Source of the DNA: SKLM01 sp964575455
GTDB taxonomy: Bacteria; Chloroflexota; Anaerolineae; B4-G1
Length of the DNA stretch: 64,000 bases
Assembly: GCA_964575455.1 (NCBI GenBank)
Contig: CAZNRX010000001.1
Span: 62,001-126,000 of the forward strand
Direction of reading: 5' to 3'
A program made the translations under genes and the position numbers. Below are positions 42,745 through 51,688 of this stretch, in pieces; positions within the stretch are counted from its first letter, which is position 1; every line of letters begins with the position of its first letter. The notes beneath the pieces are model-generated. The model was not told the DNA's origin. It worked only from the letters and a program-made list of their open reading frames with translations, and ran no database searches.

Positions 42745-43778
42745 TGAAGAAAGAGAACCTGGTGGAGGCCAGGCTCTACGACAAGCTGGAGGACCGGCGT
42801 GTGCAGTGCTACCTGTGCGCCCATCGCTGCCGCATCGACGAGGGGAAGCGCGGGACCTGCGCCGTGCGCGAGAATCGAGACGGCACCCTCTACACCCTCG
42901 TCTATGGCCGCACCATCTCCCAGCACGTCGACCCGGTCGAGAAGAAGCCACTGGCTCACTTCTATCCCGGCACCACAGCCTACTCCATCGCCACCGTGGG
43001 CTGTAACTTCCACTGTGAGTGGTGTCAGAACGCCAACATCTCCCAGATGCCGCGGGAGACGGGCCTCATCGTGGGGGAGAGCGCCAGCCCAGAAGAGGTC
43101 GTCGCTGGCGCGAAGCGCGCCGGCTGCCGCAGCATTGCCTACACCTACACCGAGCCGACCATCTTCTTCGAGTATGCCTACCACACCGCCAAGCTGGCCC
43201 ACCAGGAGGGCCTCGCGAACATCTACGTCACCAACGGGTTCATGACGGACGAAATGCTGGAGATGTTCGAACCCTACCTGGACGCGGCCAACGTCGACCT
43301 GAAGGCGTTTCGCGACGAGACCTACCGCCGCTACGTCGGCGGGCGGCTCCAGCCCATCCTGGACAGCCTCAAGAAGATGAAGGAGCTGGGCATCTGGGTC
43401 GAGGTGACCACGCTCGTGATACCGGACATCAACGACAGCGAGGAGGAGCTGCGGGACGCAGCGTGCTTTGTGGCCCAGGAGCTAGGGCCGGAGACGCCCT
43501 GGCACATCAGCCGCTTCCATCCTGGCTATCATATGCGCCACGTGCCGCCGACGCCAGTGGCCACCCTCCGCCGCGCGCTGGAGATCGGGCAGGAGGAGGG
43601 GCTGCGCTACACCTTCGTGGGCAACGTTCCGGGCGAGGCCAACACCGACTGCCACGCCTGTGGCGAGCTGCTGATTCGCCGCTCGGGCTACCGTATTCTG
43701 GCCAACCACGTGGCCCCCGGACAGGTCTGCCCCAACTGTGGCACGCCCGTGGCCGGCGTGGGTATGGTGGGAGCATAG
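42744..43778 (+). CDS. amrS: AmmeMemoRadiSam system radical SAM enzyme, 344 aa
   Basis: ATG 42744 overlaps the CDF stop (TGATG) and has AAGGAGG upstream. N-terminal cysteines (C22, C25, C29, C39) precede the radical SAM cluster C87-x3-C91-x2-C94 in GCNFHCEWCQ. The YTEPTIFFEY and VDLKAF motifs are typical of AmrS/pyruvate-formate-lyase-activase-like proteins. The C-terminus has a zinc-ribbon-like CHAC and CPNC pair. The usual partners AmrA and AmrB are not in the window. It is not closely related to the SPASM enzymes in the island at the left. Confidence 0.92.
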   Translation: MKKENLVEARLYDKLEDRRVQCYLCAHRCRIDEGKRGTCAVRENRDGTLYTLVYGRTISQHVDPVEKKPLAHFYPGTTAYSIATVGCNFHCEWCQNANISQMPRETGLIVGESASPEEVVAGAKRAGCRSIAYTYTEPTIFFEYAYHTAKLAHQEGLANIYVTNGFMTDEMLEMFEPYLDAANVDLKAFRDETYRRYVGGRLQPILDSLKKMKELGIWVEVTTLVIPDINDSEEELRDAACFVAQELGPETPWHISRFHPGYHMRHVPPTPVATLRRALEIGQEEGLRYTFVGNVPGEANTDCHACGELLIRRSGYRILANHVAPGQVCPNCGTPVAGVGMVGA

Positions 43779-43792
43779 GAGAGATTGAGCTA

Positions 43793-45634
43793 ATGTCGAA
43801 GAAGGAGAAGAGACGACGACGGGAGCTGATGCGCCTTCAACAGGCCATCGAGCGTCAGAGGGCGGAGTCTGCTCGGGAGGGGGAAGAGGGGCGGACTGAG
43901 GTTGATGGGGAGGAATCGGCACCGGAACCGGAGCCCGCGCCATCCCAGGAGTCTCCGGATTGGGATCACATCTGGGACGCCTTCGACGCCGCGGGCTTGG
44001 AGGGAAAGGAGGCCCTCTTCCGCGAAACCCTGGCGTCCGGGGAGATGGAGGTCGATGCTGCCATCGAGATGTTGGCGGATATCCGAGACCTTCTGAACAC
44101 GCGTGAGCCCCAGGGCCGGGCGCGCTATGCCGGTTTGGTGGATGTGCTGCGCGAGCGGGCACCCGATCTTTACCGTGAGCGTTTCTCGTTCTATCATCGG
44201 AACTTGATCCACGACGCTGTCACCGCGGGGCAGTGGGACGACGTTCCGCAGTTGCTGGAGCCTTTCGTCGAGGATCCGGCGTCTGATCTGGATACGTTTT
44301 CCGCGGTCATTGATCAATTGAGGTACCACGGTCGCGTCCAGCTCCTTATCTCGGCCATGGCTCGCGCCTGGCCGAAGGTGCGCGACTCGGATGAGGTTCT
44401 CGGGTGGGCCGTCGATCAGTTCGCGGAGAAACTGATGAAGCTCCATGTCTTCCACTACCTGGAGACAGCTGACGATCCTGATCCTGACGACCCGGAGCTG
44501 CTGGATGGATGTAGGGCAGGTTTCCATACCTGCCGAAACTGGCGGGCTGACGTCTGGCAGGAGCGGATTGTTGCCCGCTTGGCTGCGCCTCAGCCTTCCG
44601 AGTGGAAGATGGCGGATTTCGGCCCGGCGGTGGATGCCGATCGGTGGCGCGAGAACGTCAGCATCCTGCTGCTGGATTTCCTTGCCGATCGACATCGAGC
44701 TGGCGTGTCCTACAGTCGGGGGGATATGGCCAGGATGCGGCTGAGGGAGACCCTGAAGCGCCAGCTGGCCCTGCCTGCCGAGCCGCTCGGGGTCGCGTCG
44801 GAAGGGCAGGCTGGGGGGAAGAGGCGGGGAAGACGGGAGCTGACCATCCCCGCCCCGCTGCCGTTGGTGCCTCGTAACCAGGTCCTGGACGAAGCGCTGG
44901 TCGACCTGTTTCCCATGTTAGGCGCACAGCCGTATCAAGCCGCTGCCCTGATGGAGCTATTGCCCTCCTATCTGCACTTCCTGGCGTGCTTGGGCTTGAT
45001 CCATCCCGTGCAGATGGATGCCGCGCTGCGGGAACTGCGTCCGCTTGCGCAGCCTGTGCTACGGATGATCAGGGCTTACGGAGGGGATCCTCTTGCAGTC
45101 GAGGCCGTGCAGGCAGCCTGGTCGGGTGAAGCTCTCACTGCCCTGCAGGAGGACCCGGCCTTGGCCGAAGCCCGGGAGACGCCCCCCGAGCCGATCCCTG
45201 AGCCGGGGAAGCCCACCCCGCGTCCAGGTGCCACCCTTACGTATGCCTTCAAGGTGACCTACCTTCGGGATCCAGACGTCTGGCGGACCATAGAGATCGC
45301 CGCGAATCAGACGCTGGACGCCCTGCATTACGCCATTCAGGATGCGGTCGACTTCGACCGCGATCACCTCTATTCGTTCTACATGAGCAATCAGGCCTGG
45401 GACGATGGTACAGCCTACAACTCACCGTACACGGACGGGCCGAGCGCCAGCAGCGTGAAGATTGAGGAGCTGGATCTGCGTATGAAGCAGCGCTTCCTCT
45501 ATCTCTTCGACTACGGTGACGAACACCGCTTCGAGGTGCAGTTGATCGACGTCAATCCCGATGCGCCGCCGGACGAGAGCTACCCCCGCGTCCTGGAGCG
45601 TCACGGCGAGGATCCCGAGCAATATCAGTGGTAG
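43793..45634 (+). CDS. pRiA4b ORF-3-like protein with long N-terminal extension, 613 aa
   Basis: The start is ATG 43793, 14 bases after amrS; the frame is open far upstream across amrS, but those residues are out-of-frame artefact. The Lys/Arg/Glu-rich N-terminus is followed by a helical repeat-like region and a second helical block with a Trp/Tyr-rich face. The C-terminal roughly 150 residues match the plasmid pRiA4b ORF-3 family (YAFKVTYLRDPDVWRTIEI, DFDRDHLYSFYMSN, YLFDYGDEHRFEVQL). The function of that family is not established. It overlaps the lipoate ligase-like gene by seven bases. Confidence 0.85.
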   Translation: MSKKEKRRRRELMRLQQAIERQRAESAREGEEGRTEVDGEESAPEPEPAPSQESPDWDHIWDAFDAAGLEGKEALFRETLASGEMEVDAAIEMLADIRDLLNTREPQGRARYAGLVDVLRERAPDLYRERFSFYHRNLIHDAVTAGQWDDVPQLLEPFVEDPASDLDTFSAVIDQLRYHGRVQLLISAMARAWPKVRDSDEVLGWAVDQFAEKLMKLHVFHYLETADDPDPDDPELLDGCRAGFHTCRNWRADVWQERIVARLAAPQPSEWKMADFGPAVDADRWRENVSILLLDFLADRHRAGVSYSRGDMARMRLRETLKRQLALPAEPLGVASEGQAGGKRRGRRELTIPAPLPLVPRNQVLDEALVDLFPMLGAQPYQAAALMELLPSYLHFLACLGLIHPVQMDAALRELRPLAQPVLRMIRAYGGDPLAVEAVQAAWSGEALTALQEDPALAEARETPPEPIPEPGKPTPRPGATLTYAFKVTYLRDPDVWRTIEIAANQTLDALHYAIQDAVDFDRDHLYSFYMSNQAWDDGTAYNSPYTDGPSASSVKIEELDLRMKQRFLYLFDYGDEHRFEVQLIDVNPDAPPDESYPRVLERHGEDPEQYQW

Positions 45635-46446
45635 CAGTGACGGACTACCCAGTCACTACATGGCGGCTGATTCGCTCCCAGCCGGCCGACGGCGCCACGA
45701 ACATGGCCGTCGACGAGGCCGTGCTGCGCGCGGTGGCGCGCGAGGAGGCCTCCCCCACCCTGCGCCTCTATGCCTGGCAGCCCCCCTGCCTCTCGCTGGG
45801 GCGTGGGCAGCCAGCGGATGACGTCGACCGCCAGGCGGTGCGGGCCGCCGGATACGATCTGGTGCGCCGGCCGACCGGTGGCCGCGCCATCCTCCATATC
45901 GACGAGCTGACCTACAGCGTCGTCGCCCCCCTGAGCGACCCCCGCGTGGCCGGGTCGATCATGGAGAGCTACCGCCGGCTGAGCAGCGGCCTGGTGCGCG
46001 CCTTGGAGCTGTTGAGCGCAGAGGGAATCGTGGCCGATCAGCGGGTGGAGAATCGCGATCCCGAGGGCCCGGTCTGCTTCGAGGTTCCCTCCGACTACGA
46101 GATCACGGCTGCGGGGAAAAAGCTGGTGGGCAGCGCGCAGATGCGCGCCCGGGGCGTCGTACTCCAGCACGGAACGCTGCCCCTGCACGGCGACATCGCG
46201 CGCATCTGTCCCCTCCTGGCCCAGCACCCCGACCCCGTTCGCGTTCGGGTCAGGGCGACCACCGTCGAGCGCGCCCTGGGCCGCACCGTCAGCTGGGAGG
46301 AGGCAGCCGAGGCGCTGATTGAGGGCTTCGCGCAGGTGCTCAACCTGCGGCTGACGCCCGGCGATCTGACGCTGGCGGAGCGCGCCGCCGCCCGTGATCT
46401 GCGCTCAGAGAAGTACGCCACCAGCAATTGGACCACTACCATTTGA
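45628..46446 (+). CDS. Lipoate-protein ligase A family protein, 272 aa
   Basis: GTG 45628 overlaps the previous stop; GTG 45637 is an equally good alternative. Family motifs are ATNMAVDEAVL, RRPTGGRAILHIDELTYSVV (lipoyl-AMP binding loop) and the lysine in GKKLVGSAQ. Members activate and attach lipoate, or transfer octanoyl groups, to E2 and GcvH domains. No target protein gene is nearby, and the C-terminal accessory domain is short, so ligase and octanoyltransferase (LipM) roles cannot be separated. Confidence 0.9.
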   Translation: MVAVTDYPVTTWRLIRSQPADGATNMAVDEAVLRAVAREEASPTLRLYAWQPPCLSLGRGQPADDVDRQAVRAAGYDLVRRPTGGRAILHIDELTYSVVAPLSDPRVAGSIMESYRRLSSGLVRALELLSAEGIVADQRVENRDPEGPVCFEVPSDYEITAAGKKLVGSAQMRARGVVLQHGTLPLHGDIARICPLLAQHPDPVRVRVRATTVERALGRTVSWEEAAEALIEGFAQVLNLRLTPGDLTLAERAAARDLRSEKYATSNWTTTI

Positions 46447-46470
46447 CGACCGGCACGGACGTGCTATACT
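46443..46470 (+). promoter_or_regulatory. Promoter for the DUF503 gene
   Basis: TTGACG at 46443-46448 and TATACT at 46465-46470 are 16 bases apart. The -35 overlaps the stop of the ligase gene. The leader is about 135 bases. Confidence 0.6.
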
Positions 46471-46609
46471 GGTGGTCGGTGACCTTCCCGGAAGCTGAAG
46501 GGGAAGTAACATCAACGTGCACAGACATCGCTCCTGGGCGAATTCTCGCCAGACTGCATCGTACCTGGAGACTTTCGGGAAGGTTTCTCACGTTTCACGC
46601 ATTACGTCT

Positions 46610-46897
46610 ATGATCATCGGAGCCTGCAGCATCGAACTGCGCATCCCCGGCAACCGTTCTCTAAAAGGCAAGCGGAGCGTCCTCAAGCCGCTGCTGACGC
46701 GGCTGCGGCGCGAGTTCAACGTCTCCACGGCCGAGGTCGGCTACAACGACATGTGGCAGACGTCCGAGGTGGCCCTGGTCACCGTGGCCAACAACGACCC
46801 CGGCTACGTCCAGCGCTTTCTGGAGAAGGTGGTGGAGTGGGTTCAGACCCACCGGCCCGAGGTGCAGGTCGTCGACTGGCACATCGAGACCTTTTAG
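46610..46897 (+). CDS. DUF503/YlxP-like protein, 95 aa
   Basis: ATG 46610 is chosen because the family sequence begins there (MIIGACSIELRIPGNRSLKGKRSVLKPLL). No clear ribosome site precedes it; instead there is a low-complexity CACG/ACGC tract. The protein has the full DUF503 ferredoxin-like pattern. In other bacteria ylxP sits beside ribosome-assembly and translation genes such as rbfA, but not here. The biochemical role is unsettled. Confidence 0.9.
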   Translation: MIIGACSIELRIPGNRSLKGKRSVLKPLLTRLRREFNVSTAEVGYNDMWQTSEVALVTVANNDPGYVQRFLEKVVEWVQTHRPEVQVVDWHIETF

Positions 46898-47007
46898 CGC
46901 CCCTCGGAGGCCCCTGGGGATTTGCCAGTGGTGCATCAAGCGTTCAGTGTGATGATAGCTGGCGAAGGGCCAGTGCACGGGGTCACTCGTAATCCCTGAA
47001 GGTCAAT

Positions 47008-48049
47008 ATGGCGCTCCGTGTCTTCCTCCCTGCTAACCCGCCCTTCTCCCTGCCGGCCGTTGTCGAGTCCCATGGCTGGGTCCAACTCTTGCCTTTCGAC
47101 TGGAAACCCGATATCGGCCTGCTCACCCGCGTCGNNNNNNNNNNNNNNNNNNNNNNNNNNNNNNNNNNNNNNNNNNNNNNNNNNNNNNNNNNNNNNNNNN
47201 NNNNNNNNNNNNNNNNNNNNNNNNNNNNNNNNNNTGGAGCACCGTCGTCCCGACGGCATGCGGTGGGGCTCCGCGTGCGCGGGGCTGACTCGTCGTGGAG
47301 CACCGTCGTCCCGACGGCATGCGGTGGGGCTCCGCGTGCGCGGGGCTGACGACGGCGTGCAGGTTGAGGTCGACGACGACCTAACGGAGTCAGAGCGTCG
47401 GGAGATCCTCGATAGGGTGCGCTGGATGCTCCAGCTTGATCTGGAACTCTCCGCTTTCTACGCCCTGGCCCGGCACGAGCCACGTCTGGCCCATCTGCAG
47501 AGCTCGGCGAAGGGCCGCATCCTCCGCTCGCCGACGCTCTTTGAGGATGTGGTCAAGACCATTCTGACAACCAATGTCCAGTGGTCGGGCACCATCCGCA
47601 TGGTGCGGGCGTTGGTGGAGCAATTCGGTGCTTCGTTGCCCGCCGACCTCGGGCGCTGTGCTTTTCCTACGGCGGAGCAACTGGCCGCAGCGGGCGAGGC
47701 GGCGCTGCGCGCGGCCGGGCTTGGCTATCGCGCGCCCTACGTTCTGGAGCTGGCACGCTCCGTCACCTCGGACGCCCGCGACCTGGAGGCGCTGAAGACG
47801 GTGGAGCTCCCGACCGACGAGCTGCGGGCGCGGTTGTTGGCCATCAAGGGGGTGGGAGACTACGCCACGGCCAGTCTGCTGATGCTGCTCGGCCACTACG
47901 ATTCCGTGCCGATCGATTCTTGGGCGCGGACCATGGCCTCCCTCGAGTGGCACGATGGGCAGCCGGTGGGGAACGCCCAGGTCGAGGCCGCCTTCGAACG
48001 CTGGGGTGCGTGGAAGGGCCTCGCCTACTGGTTCTGGGACTGGCGCTAG
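47008..48049 (+). CDS. HhH-GPD DNA glycosylase interrupted by assembly gap and tandem repeat
   Basis: The N-terminus (FSLPAVVESHGWVQLLPFDWKPDIG) reads in one frame from ATG 47008. The catalytic part reads in another frame after the gap: FEDVVKTILTTNVQWSG, then the helix-hairpin-helix GIKGVGDYATASLLMLLG and a catalytic aspartate in VPIDSWAR. The 100 Ns are a filler of unknown true length, so the frame difference may be an artefact. The family excises alkylated or oxidised bases. A 61-base tandem repeat directly after the gap probably caused it and lies in a region where homologues have a simple linker. Confidence 0.8.
47135..47234. other. Assembly gap (100 N)
   Basis: Exactly 100 Ns, a standard scaffold filler; the real length is unknown. 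Confidence 0.99.
47235..47350 (+). repeat. 61-base tandem repeat, at least 1.9 copies
   Basis: A unit starting TGGAGCACCGTCG at 47235 is repeated from 47296 with no mismatch over 55 bases. It contains CCGTCG/CGACGG inverted arms. The period is not a multiple of three, so each copy shifts the frame of the glycosylase. More copies probably lie in the gap. Confidence 0.9.
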
Positions 48050-48091
48050 CCGTCTTTCCCACGTTCGTAGTGCGCCACGCAGCGCGGGCCG

Positions 48092-48510
48092 GGCGGCCTT
48101 GGGAGCGGCGTGTGGGCCATCGGCAGTCCGGAGCTGGCACGGGTCACGGCTGCGCATATGCAGTTGGTGCGCGGCTTCCATCGGCCCCTGATCGTCGATG
48201 ACGACAAGCTGGCCTATGACGCTGTTGCTTGCGTAGGACTCGGTGGTCACTTCCTGATGGAGGATCAGACCCTGGAGCGGTGCCGGACTGACTTCTGGGA
48301 GCCGTCGGTCAGCGCTCGCACCCCACTCGATGAGTGGATGCGAGCGGGGCAGCCGGACATCGTCGCCTGGGCCACTGACCGTTGGCAGCGATTGGTCACC
48401 ACTCACCAGGATCCCCCTCTGGACCCGGCCACGGCGCGTCAGTTGGAGGCATATGTAGAGGGAGAGACCCCCTCGCGTGCGTTGCTCGAAGCTGGATCGG
48501 TTCTGATCAT
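48092..48510 (+). pseudogene. C-terminal remnant of an MttB-family methyltransferase
   Basis: About 125 residues match the C-terminus of trimethylamine:corrinoid methyltransferase-like (MttB) proteins: VDDDKLAYDAV, VGLGGHFLMEDQTLERCR, FWEPSVSARTPLDEWMRAG and a closing PPLDPATARQLEAYVE. The preceding 350 or so residues are absent, there is no proper start, and the frame runs on into the antisense of the next gene without its own stop. It is a fragment left by deletion, wedged between the glycosylase and the convergent lipoprotein gene. Confidence 0.75.
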
Positions 48511-49802
48511 CCGTCCTTGCCGGTCAGTTCCTGCTCCGCCCACTCCGGCGGGTAGACGATCTTCCCCTCGCCGTCGATGTACTGCCGCACTGGGAACATG
48601 TAGTACCCCTTGCCCACAACCGGGTCGGGCAGTGTCTCCGGCGTGTACTTGTACGCCTCCATCACGATGCCGTCGGTGTATGACCACTTGCCGGTCTGCA
48701 GGTTCTCCCTAGCCCAGCTGTAGACCGTCTCGCTCGACAGCTCGCCGTGCTCATCGAGGGCGTGTTTCGCGACTTCGATGAACAAACGAGTGCCGTCGTA
48801 GGCCAGTCCGCCCGCCGAGGAGCTGGGCGGCACCCCCCACCGTTCCTCGAACGCTTCGGCGAACTGCCTCCCCTCCGTGGTCGCCCATCCTGGGATCTGG
48901 TCGACGACGCCGTTGGAGGACGCACCCGTCATGCGATACCACTCGCCCGCCCAGCCCAGCCCGTCGGCGATGACCAGGCTCTCCAATCCCACCTCGTCCA
49001 ACTGATTGATGAAGGCGGCGAACTGCGGCATAGAGGTCGAGGTGGCCGCGACGAGCGCTACGTCCTGTGCTTTGAACCTGTTGAGCGTGGCGTAGAAGTC
49101 GACCTCCTCCAGCCGGCAGTATTCCTCTGCCACCGTGGTCCAGCCCTCTGCTTCCAGCTGCTCCTTGATCACTGCGCCGAAGCTGCGCCCCCAGTCCGTG
49201 TTCTCGGCGCAGATGGCCAGTGTCTTCTCGCCCGGGCTCCAGCGGCCCTGGGCGATGGCGTCCTCCACCGCCTGCACGTAGGCCGTGGTCAGCTTGGCCG
49301 GCGTCGGCCAGCCCTTGTTCATCCAGTAGCTGTATCTGTCGGGGTCGGCGTGGAACTTCTCGTTGACCGCATCGCTGGCGCCGTAGGGGAAGATGTGCGG
49401 GATCTGATGCTCGGCCGCGACATCCATGCACGCCACGGCCACCGAACTGTGCCAGTTGAGGATGGCGGCCTGGATCCCCTTCTCCACGATGGCCTGCTCG
49501 TACGCCTCGACCGCCGCGTCGGGGTCGGACTGGGAGTCGATCCAGACCGGTTCGACCTCATACTCGCCGATCCGCCAGTCGATGGCCTCGAAGGCCATGG
49601 TGGCGGCGCCCTTGAACTCGTTGCCCGTGCTCTCGCTGGGGCCACTGAACGGTCCCAGGATGCCCAGCTTGAAGATGCCTTCTGGCCTTGCCCCCGGCTT
49701 CGCTGATGTCTCGGGCCGCGGTGCTGGCCCACAGCCCGCGACGGCGACGACGGTGATGATGATTGCCAGCGGCAAAACTCTGCCTGGACGCGTCTTGCCC
49801 AT
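48507..49802 (-). CDS. Branched-chain amino acid-type ABC substrate-binding lipoprotein, 431 aa
   Basis: A signal peptide ends in the lipobox VAGC (Cys24). The mature protein has the periplasmic-binding-protein type 1 fold of LivK/amide-urea receptors (LGILGPFSGPSESTGNEFKGAATMAFEAI; DPDAAVEAYEQAI). No permease or ATPase gene is adjacent, so it is an orphan receptor or acts with a transporter elsewhere. Its promoter carries the ACCATAACAG architecture shared with the DUF2917-like and EamA genes, placing it in the MocR regulon described here. The ligand is unknown; an amino acid, amine or amide is likely. Confidence 0.92.
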   Translation of the reverse strand: MGKTRPGRVLPLAIIITVVAVAGCGPAPRPETSAKPGARPEGIFKLGILGPFSGPSESTGNEFKGAATMAFEAIDWRIGEYEVEPVWIDSQSDPDAAVEAYEQAIVEKGIQAAILNWHSSVAVACMDVAAEHQIPHIFPYGASDAVNEKFHADPDRYSYWMNKGWPTPAKLTTAYVQAVEDAIAQGRWSPGEKTLAICAENTDWGRSFGAVIKEQLEAEGWTTVAEEYCRLEEVDFYATLNRFKAQDVALVAATSTSMPQFAAFINQLDEVGLESLVIADGLGWAGEWYRMTGASSNGVVDQIPGWATTEGRQFAEAFEERWGVPPSSSAGGLAYDGTRLFIEVAKHALDEHGELSSETVYSWARENLQTGKWSYTDGIVMEAYKYTPETLPDPVVGKGYYMFPVRQYIDGEGKIVYPPEWAEQELTGKDG

Positions 49803-49899
49803 CGTACACCTCCTCTAGCGTTGGTCTCACGGTTTCCGCAGAGCGCTAGGCGAGGCCCGCTCGTCGACGACGCAGTCGCCCAAGCCCTGTCACACCATC

Positions 49900-49987
49900 A
49901 TTATAGAGGAGCAACGGGTCGATTAACAGGGGCAGAACCAGCCAATTGTGACCATAACAGTTCTTGGAGAGGAAGATCTGTTATGGT
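49900..49987 (-). promoter_or_regulatory. MocR-type operator and promoter, site A (lipoprotein gene)
   Basis: On the minus strand the -10 TATAAT is at 49905-49900. A TAACAG half-site (49924-49929) overlaps the -35, a second copy in ACCATAACAG (49951-49960) lies 31 bases further, and its inverted partner CTGTTATGGT (49978-49987) follows after 17 bases. Confidence 0.75.
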
Positions 49988-50044
49988 TTGGTTGCGCCTC
50001 AACTGTATTGGTGTCTGCCCGGTAACGGTCGGCTGTGGTCTATG

Positions 50045-50389
50045 CTAGTGGAAGACCGGCAGGGCACCCGCGTAAGGCGCTGTCTTCAGCGAGGGCGTGA
50101 CCTCGACGCGCGCGTCTTGGAGTGCCTCGATCAGCACCTGGCCTGGCTGAGTGACGACGAAGGCATCCCCTGGCGTCAGCACGTAGTCCCGCCAATCACG
50201 CTCCTGCGTGATCCAGACCATGCCCTCCCGGCAGATGATCATCCGCCACCGATTATCTCCGTCCAGCCGCTGCAGGTTGTGTTCGCGCATGTGGATCACC
50301 TCATGGGTGCTCTCTGGCACATTGCGCACGATAGGGGTTGCCGCGCCTGGATGAAGGACGTCCGTTTGCTCAAAGGTCATAGCAGACAT
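50045..50389 (-). CDS. DUF2917-like cupin-type protein, 114 aa
   Basis: ATG 50389 is chosen because GGAGGT lies five bases upstream. The pattern (LQRLDGDNRWRMIICREGMVWITQERDWRDYVLTPGDAFVV) matches the DUF2917 family, a small beta-barrel of unknown role resembling a cupin. It stands alone between the lipoprotein and the EamA transporter on the same strand, and has its own copy of the regulon promoter. It may sense or hold a small molecule related to the transported substrate. This is inference. Confidence 0.75.
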   Translation of the reverse strand: MSAMTFEQTDVLHPGAATPIVRNVPESTHEVIHMREHNLQRLDGDNRWRMIICREGMVWITQERDWRDYVLTPGDAFVVTQPGQVLIEALQDARVEVTPSLKTAPYAGALPVFH

Positions 50390-50446
50390 CATGCACCTCC
50401 CTGTTGCGTCGCGTAGAGCGTGTATCCGATTGCTTCTATCACGTAT

Positions 50447-50534
50447 AGTATACACGGTGGGAAGCGATGATTGTAGGGGCAGAGGGCGGCGGTTGTTACC
50501 ATAACAGATGGGGAATTGCGACAACTGTTATGGT
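50447..50534 (-). promoter_or_regulatory. MocR-type operator and promoter, site B (DUF2917-like gene)
   Basis: The -10 TATACT is at 50452-50447. A degenerate half-site TTGTAG (50471-50476) occupies the -35, ACCATAACAG is at 50498-50507 and CTGTTATGGT at 50525-50534. All distances equal those of site A: 19, 31 and 17 bases. Confidence 0.75.
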
Positions 50535-50568
50535 CGTTCTGATCGCCTGTGTGCTGTAGTGTGGGACG

Positions 50569-51507
50569 TCAACTGCGCTGCGGGCCCGACTGTCTCTTGC
50601 GGCGTCGTGAGAGCATCAGCACGCCAGCCACGACCAGCACAGCCCCGATGGCCTGGTCGATTGTCATGCGCTCGCCCAGCAGCACGTAGGCGTAGACCGC
50701 CACGATGGGGATTTCGGCCATGGCCAGGATGGTGGCGACGCTGGCCTGCAGGCGACCCAGCGCGAAGGTGTAGATGGTGAAGCCGCCGATCGTGGAGATG
50801 ATGATCAGCCCGACGAAGTGGAGCAGCGTGTAGGGGGGAGTGCCTAGGGGCTGCGGTGTGAAGAACTGGATCGGCAGCAGCACCAGCGCCCCGAAGCCGA
50901 AGCCGTAGGTCAGCGTGGTGAACGGGTTGTAGCCGTCCCGCACCTTCTTGATGAACAGGTTCCATCCGGCGTAGGTGACCGGCGTGCCCAGGCCCACCAT
51001 GAAGCCGAACAGCGTCAGGTCTGCCTCTCCCAGTACGTTCACGCCGGAGACCAGCACCGTGCCCACGAACGTCAGCGCGATGGCCAGGATTTTCCGGCCG
51101 GTCAGCGGCTCCCCCCAGATCAGCCAGGCGACGATGGCCACGATGGCCGGCATGGCCGCCTGCTGCACCGTCGCCACCGCGGCCCCGTTGAGGAACACGG
51201 CCAGGTTCCAGAAGATGTGGAAAACCCCGATGCTGGCCCCCAGCCCCACCAGCCAGAGCAGATCGTCTCGCTTCACCTTTAACCATCTCGGCCGCAGAAC
51301 CCGCAGCCCGATCAGCAAGACCAGAAACGTCGATAGATCGCGCCAGAAGGCCAACGCCAGGGCGGAGACCTCTTGATTGGCCAGGATCAGTTTCACGAAC
51401 AGCGCCGAGGTCCCCCAGCACGCTGTGGCGATTAGCACGGCCAGCGAGCCGAGCAGATCCGGGCTTTCCAGTGCTTTCTCATCGTACGTTGTGGTCGACT
51501 GTGACAT
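50569..51507 (-). CDS. EamA/DMT-family transporter, 312 aa
   Basis: ATG 51507 has GGAGGAAA eight bases upstream. Ten hydrophobic helices in two repeated halves, with the second-half loop RMTIDQAIGAVLVVAGVLML, fit the drug/metabolite transporter family with two EamA domains. Family members export amino acids, purines, vitamins or other metabolites. It is divergent from the MocR-type regulator, a common pairing in which the regulator controls its transporter, and its promoter contains site C. Confidence 0.93.
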   Translation of the reverse strand: MSQSTTTYDEKALESPDLLGSLAVLIATACWGTSALFVKLILANQEVSALALAFWRDLSTFLVLLIGLRVLRPRWLKVKRDDLLWLVGLGASIGVFHIFWNLAVFLNGAAVATVQQAAMPAIVAIVAWLIWGEPLTGRKILAIALTFVGTVLVSGVNVLGEADLTLFGFMVGLGTPVTYAGWNLFIKKVRDGYNPFTTLTYGFGFGALVLLPIQFFTPQPLGTPPYTLLHFVGLIIISTIGGFTIYTFALGRLQASVATILAMAEIPIVAVYAYVLLGERMTIDQAIGAVLVVAGVLMLSRRRKRQSGPQRS

Positions 51508-51570
51508 GGTCCGCTTTTCCTCCGTTGATCTGAGATGACTCTCCAAATCTCTTCGACTTCACGACTCTCA

Positions 51571-51631
51571 ATTATACAGGGGATCGTCGCGGAATAACAG
51601 GGACAGAACGGAGCATGCGTGACCATAACAG
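51571..51631 (-). promoter_or_regulatory. MocR-type operator and promoter, site C (EamA gene)
   Basis: The -10 TATAAT is at 51576-51571, TAACAG over the -35 at 51595-51600, and ACCATAACAG at 51622-51631, again with 19 and 31-base offsets. The inverted third arm found in sites A and B is missing here. Confidence 0.7.
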
Positions 51632-51688
51632 TTTGTCGAAGAAAGCTACCAAGCTTCCGGTAGGGCTTTCAGGCCTCCCTATTCTCAA

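Noticed and set aside
43019..43792. 258-codon N-terminal extension of the pRiA4b-like protein
   Set aside because: It is an out-of-frame reading of amrS; composition is Arg/Gly/Pro shadow-like and ATG 43793 starts a sensible protein.
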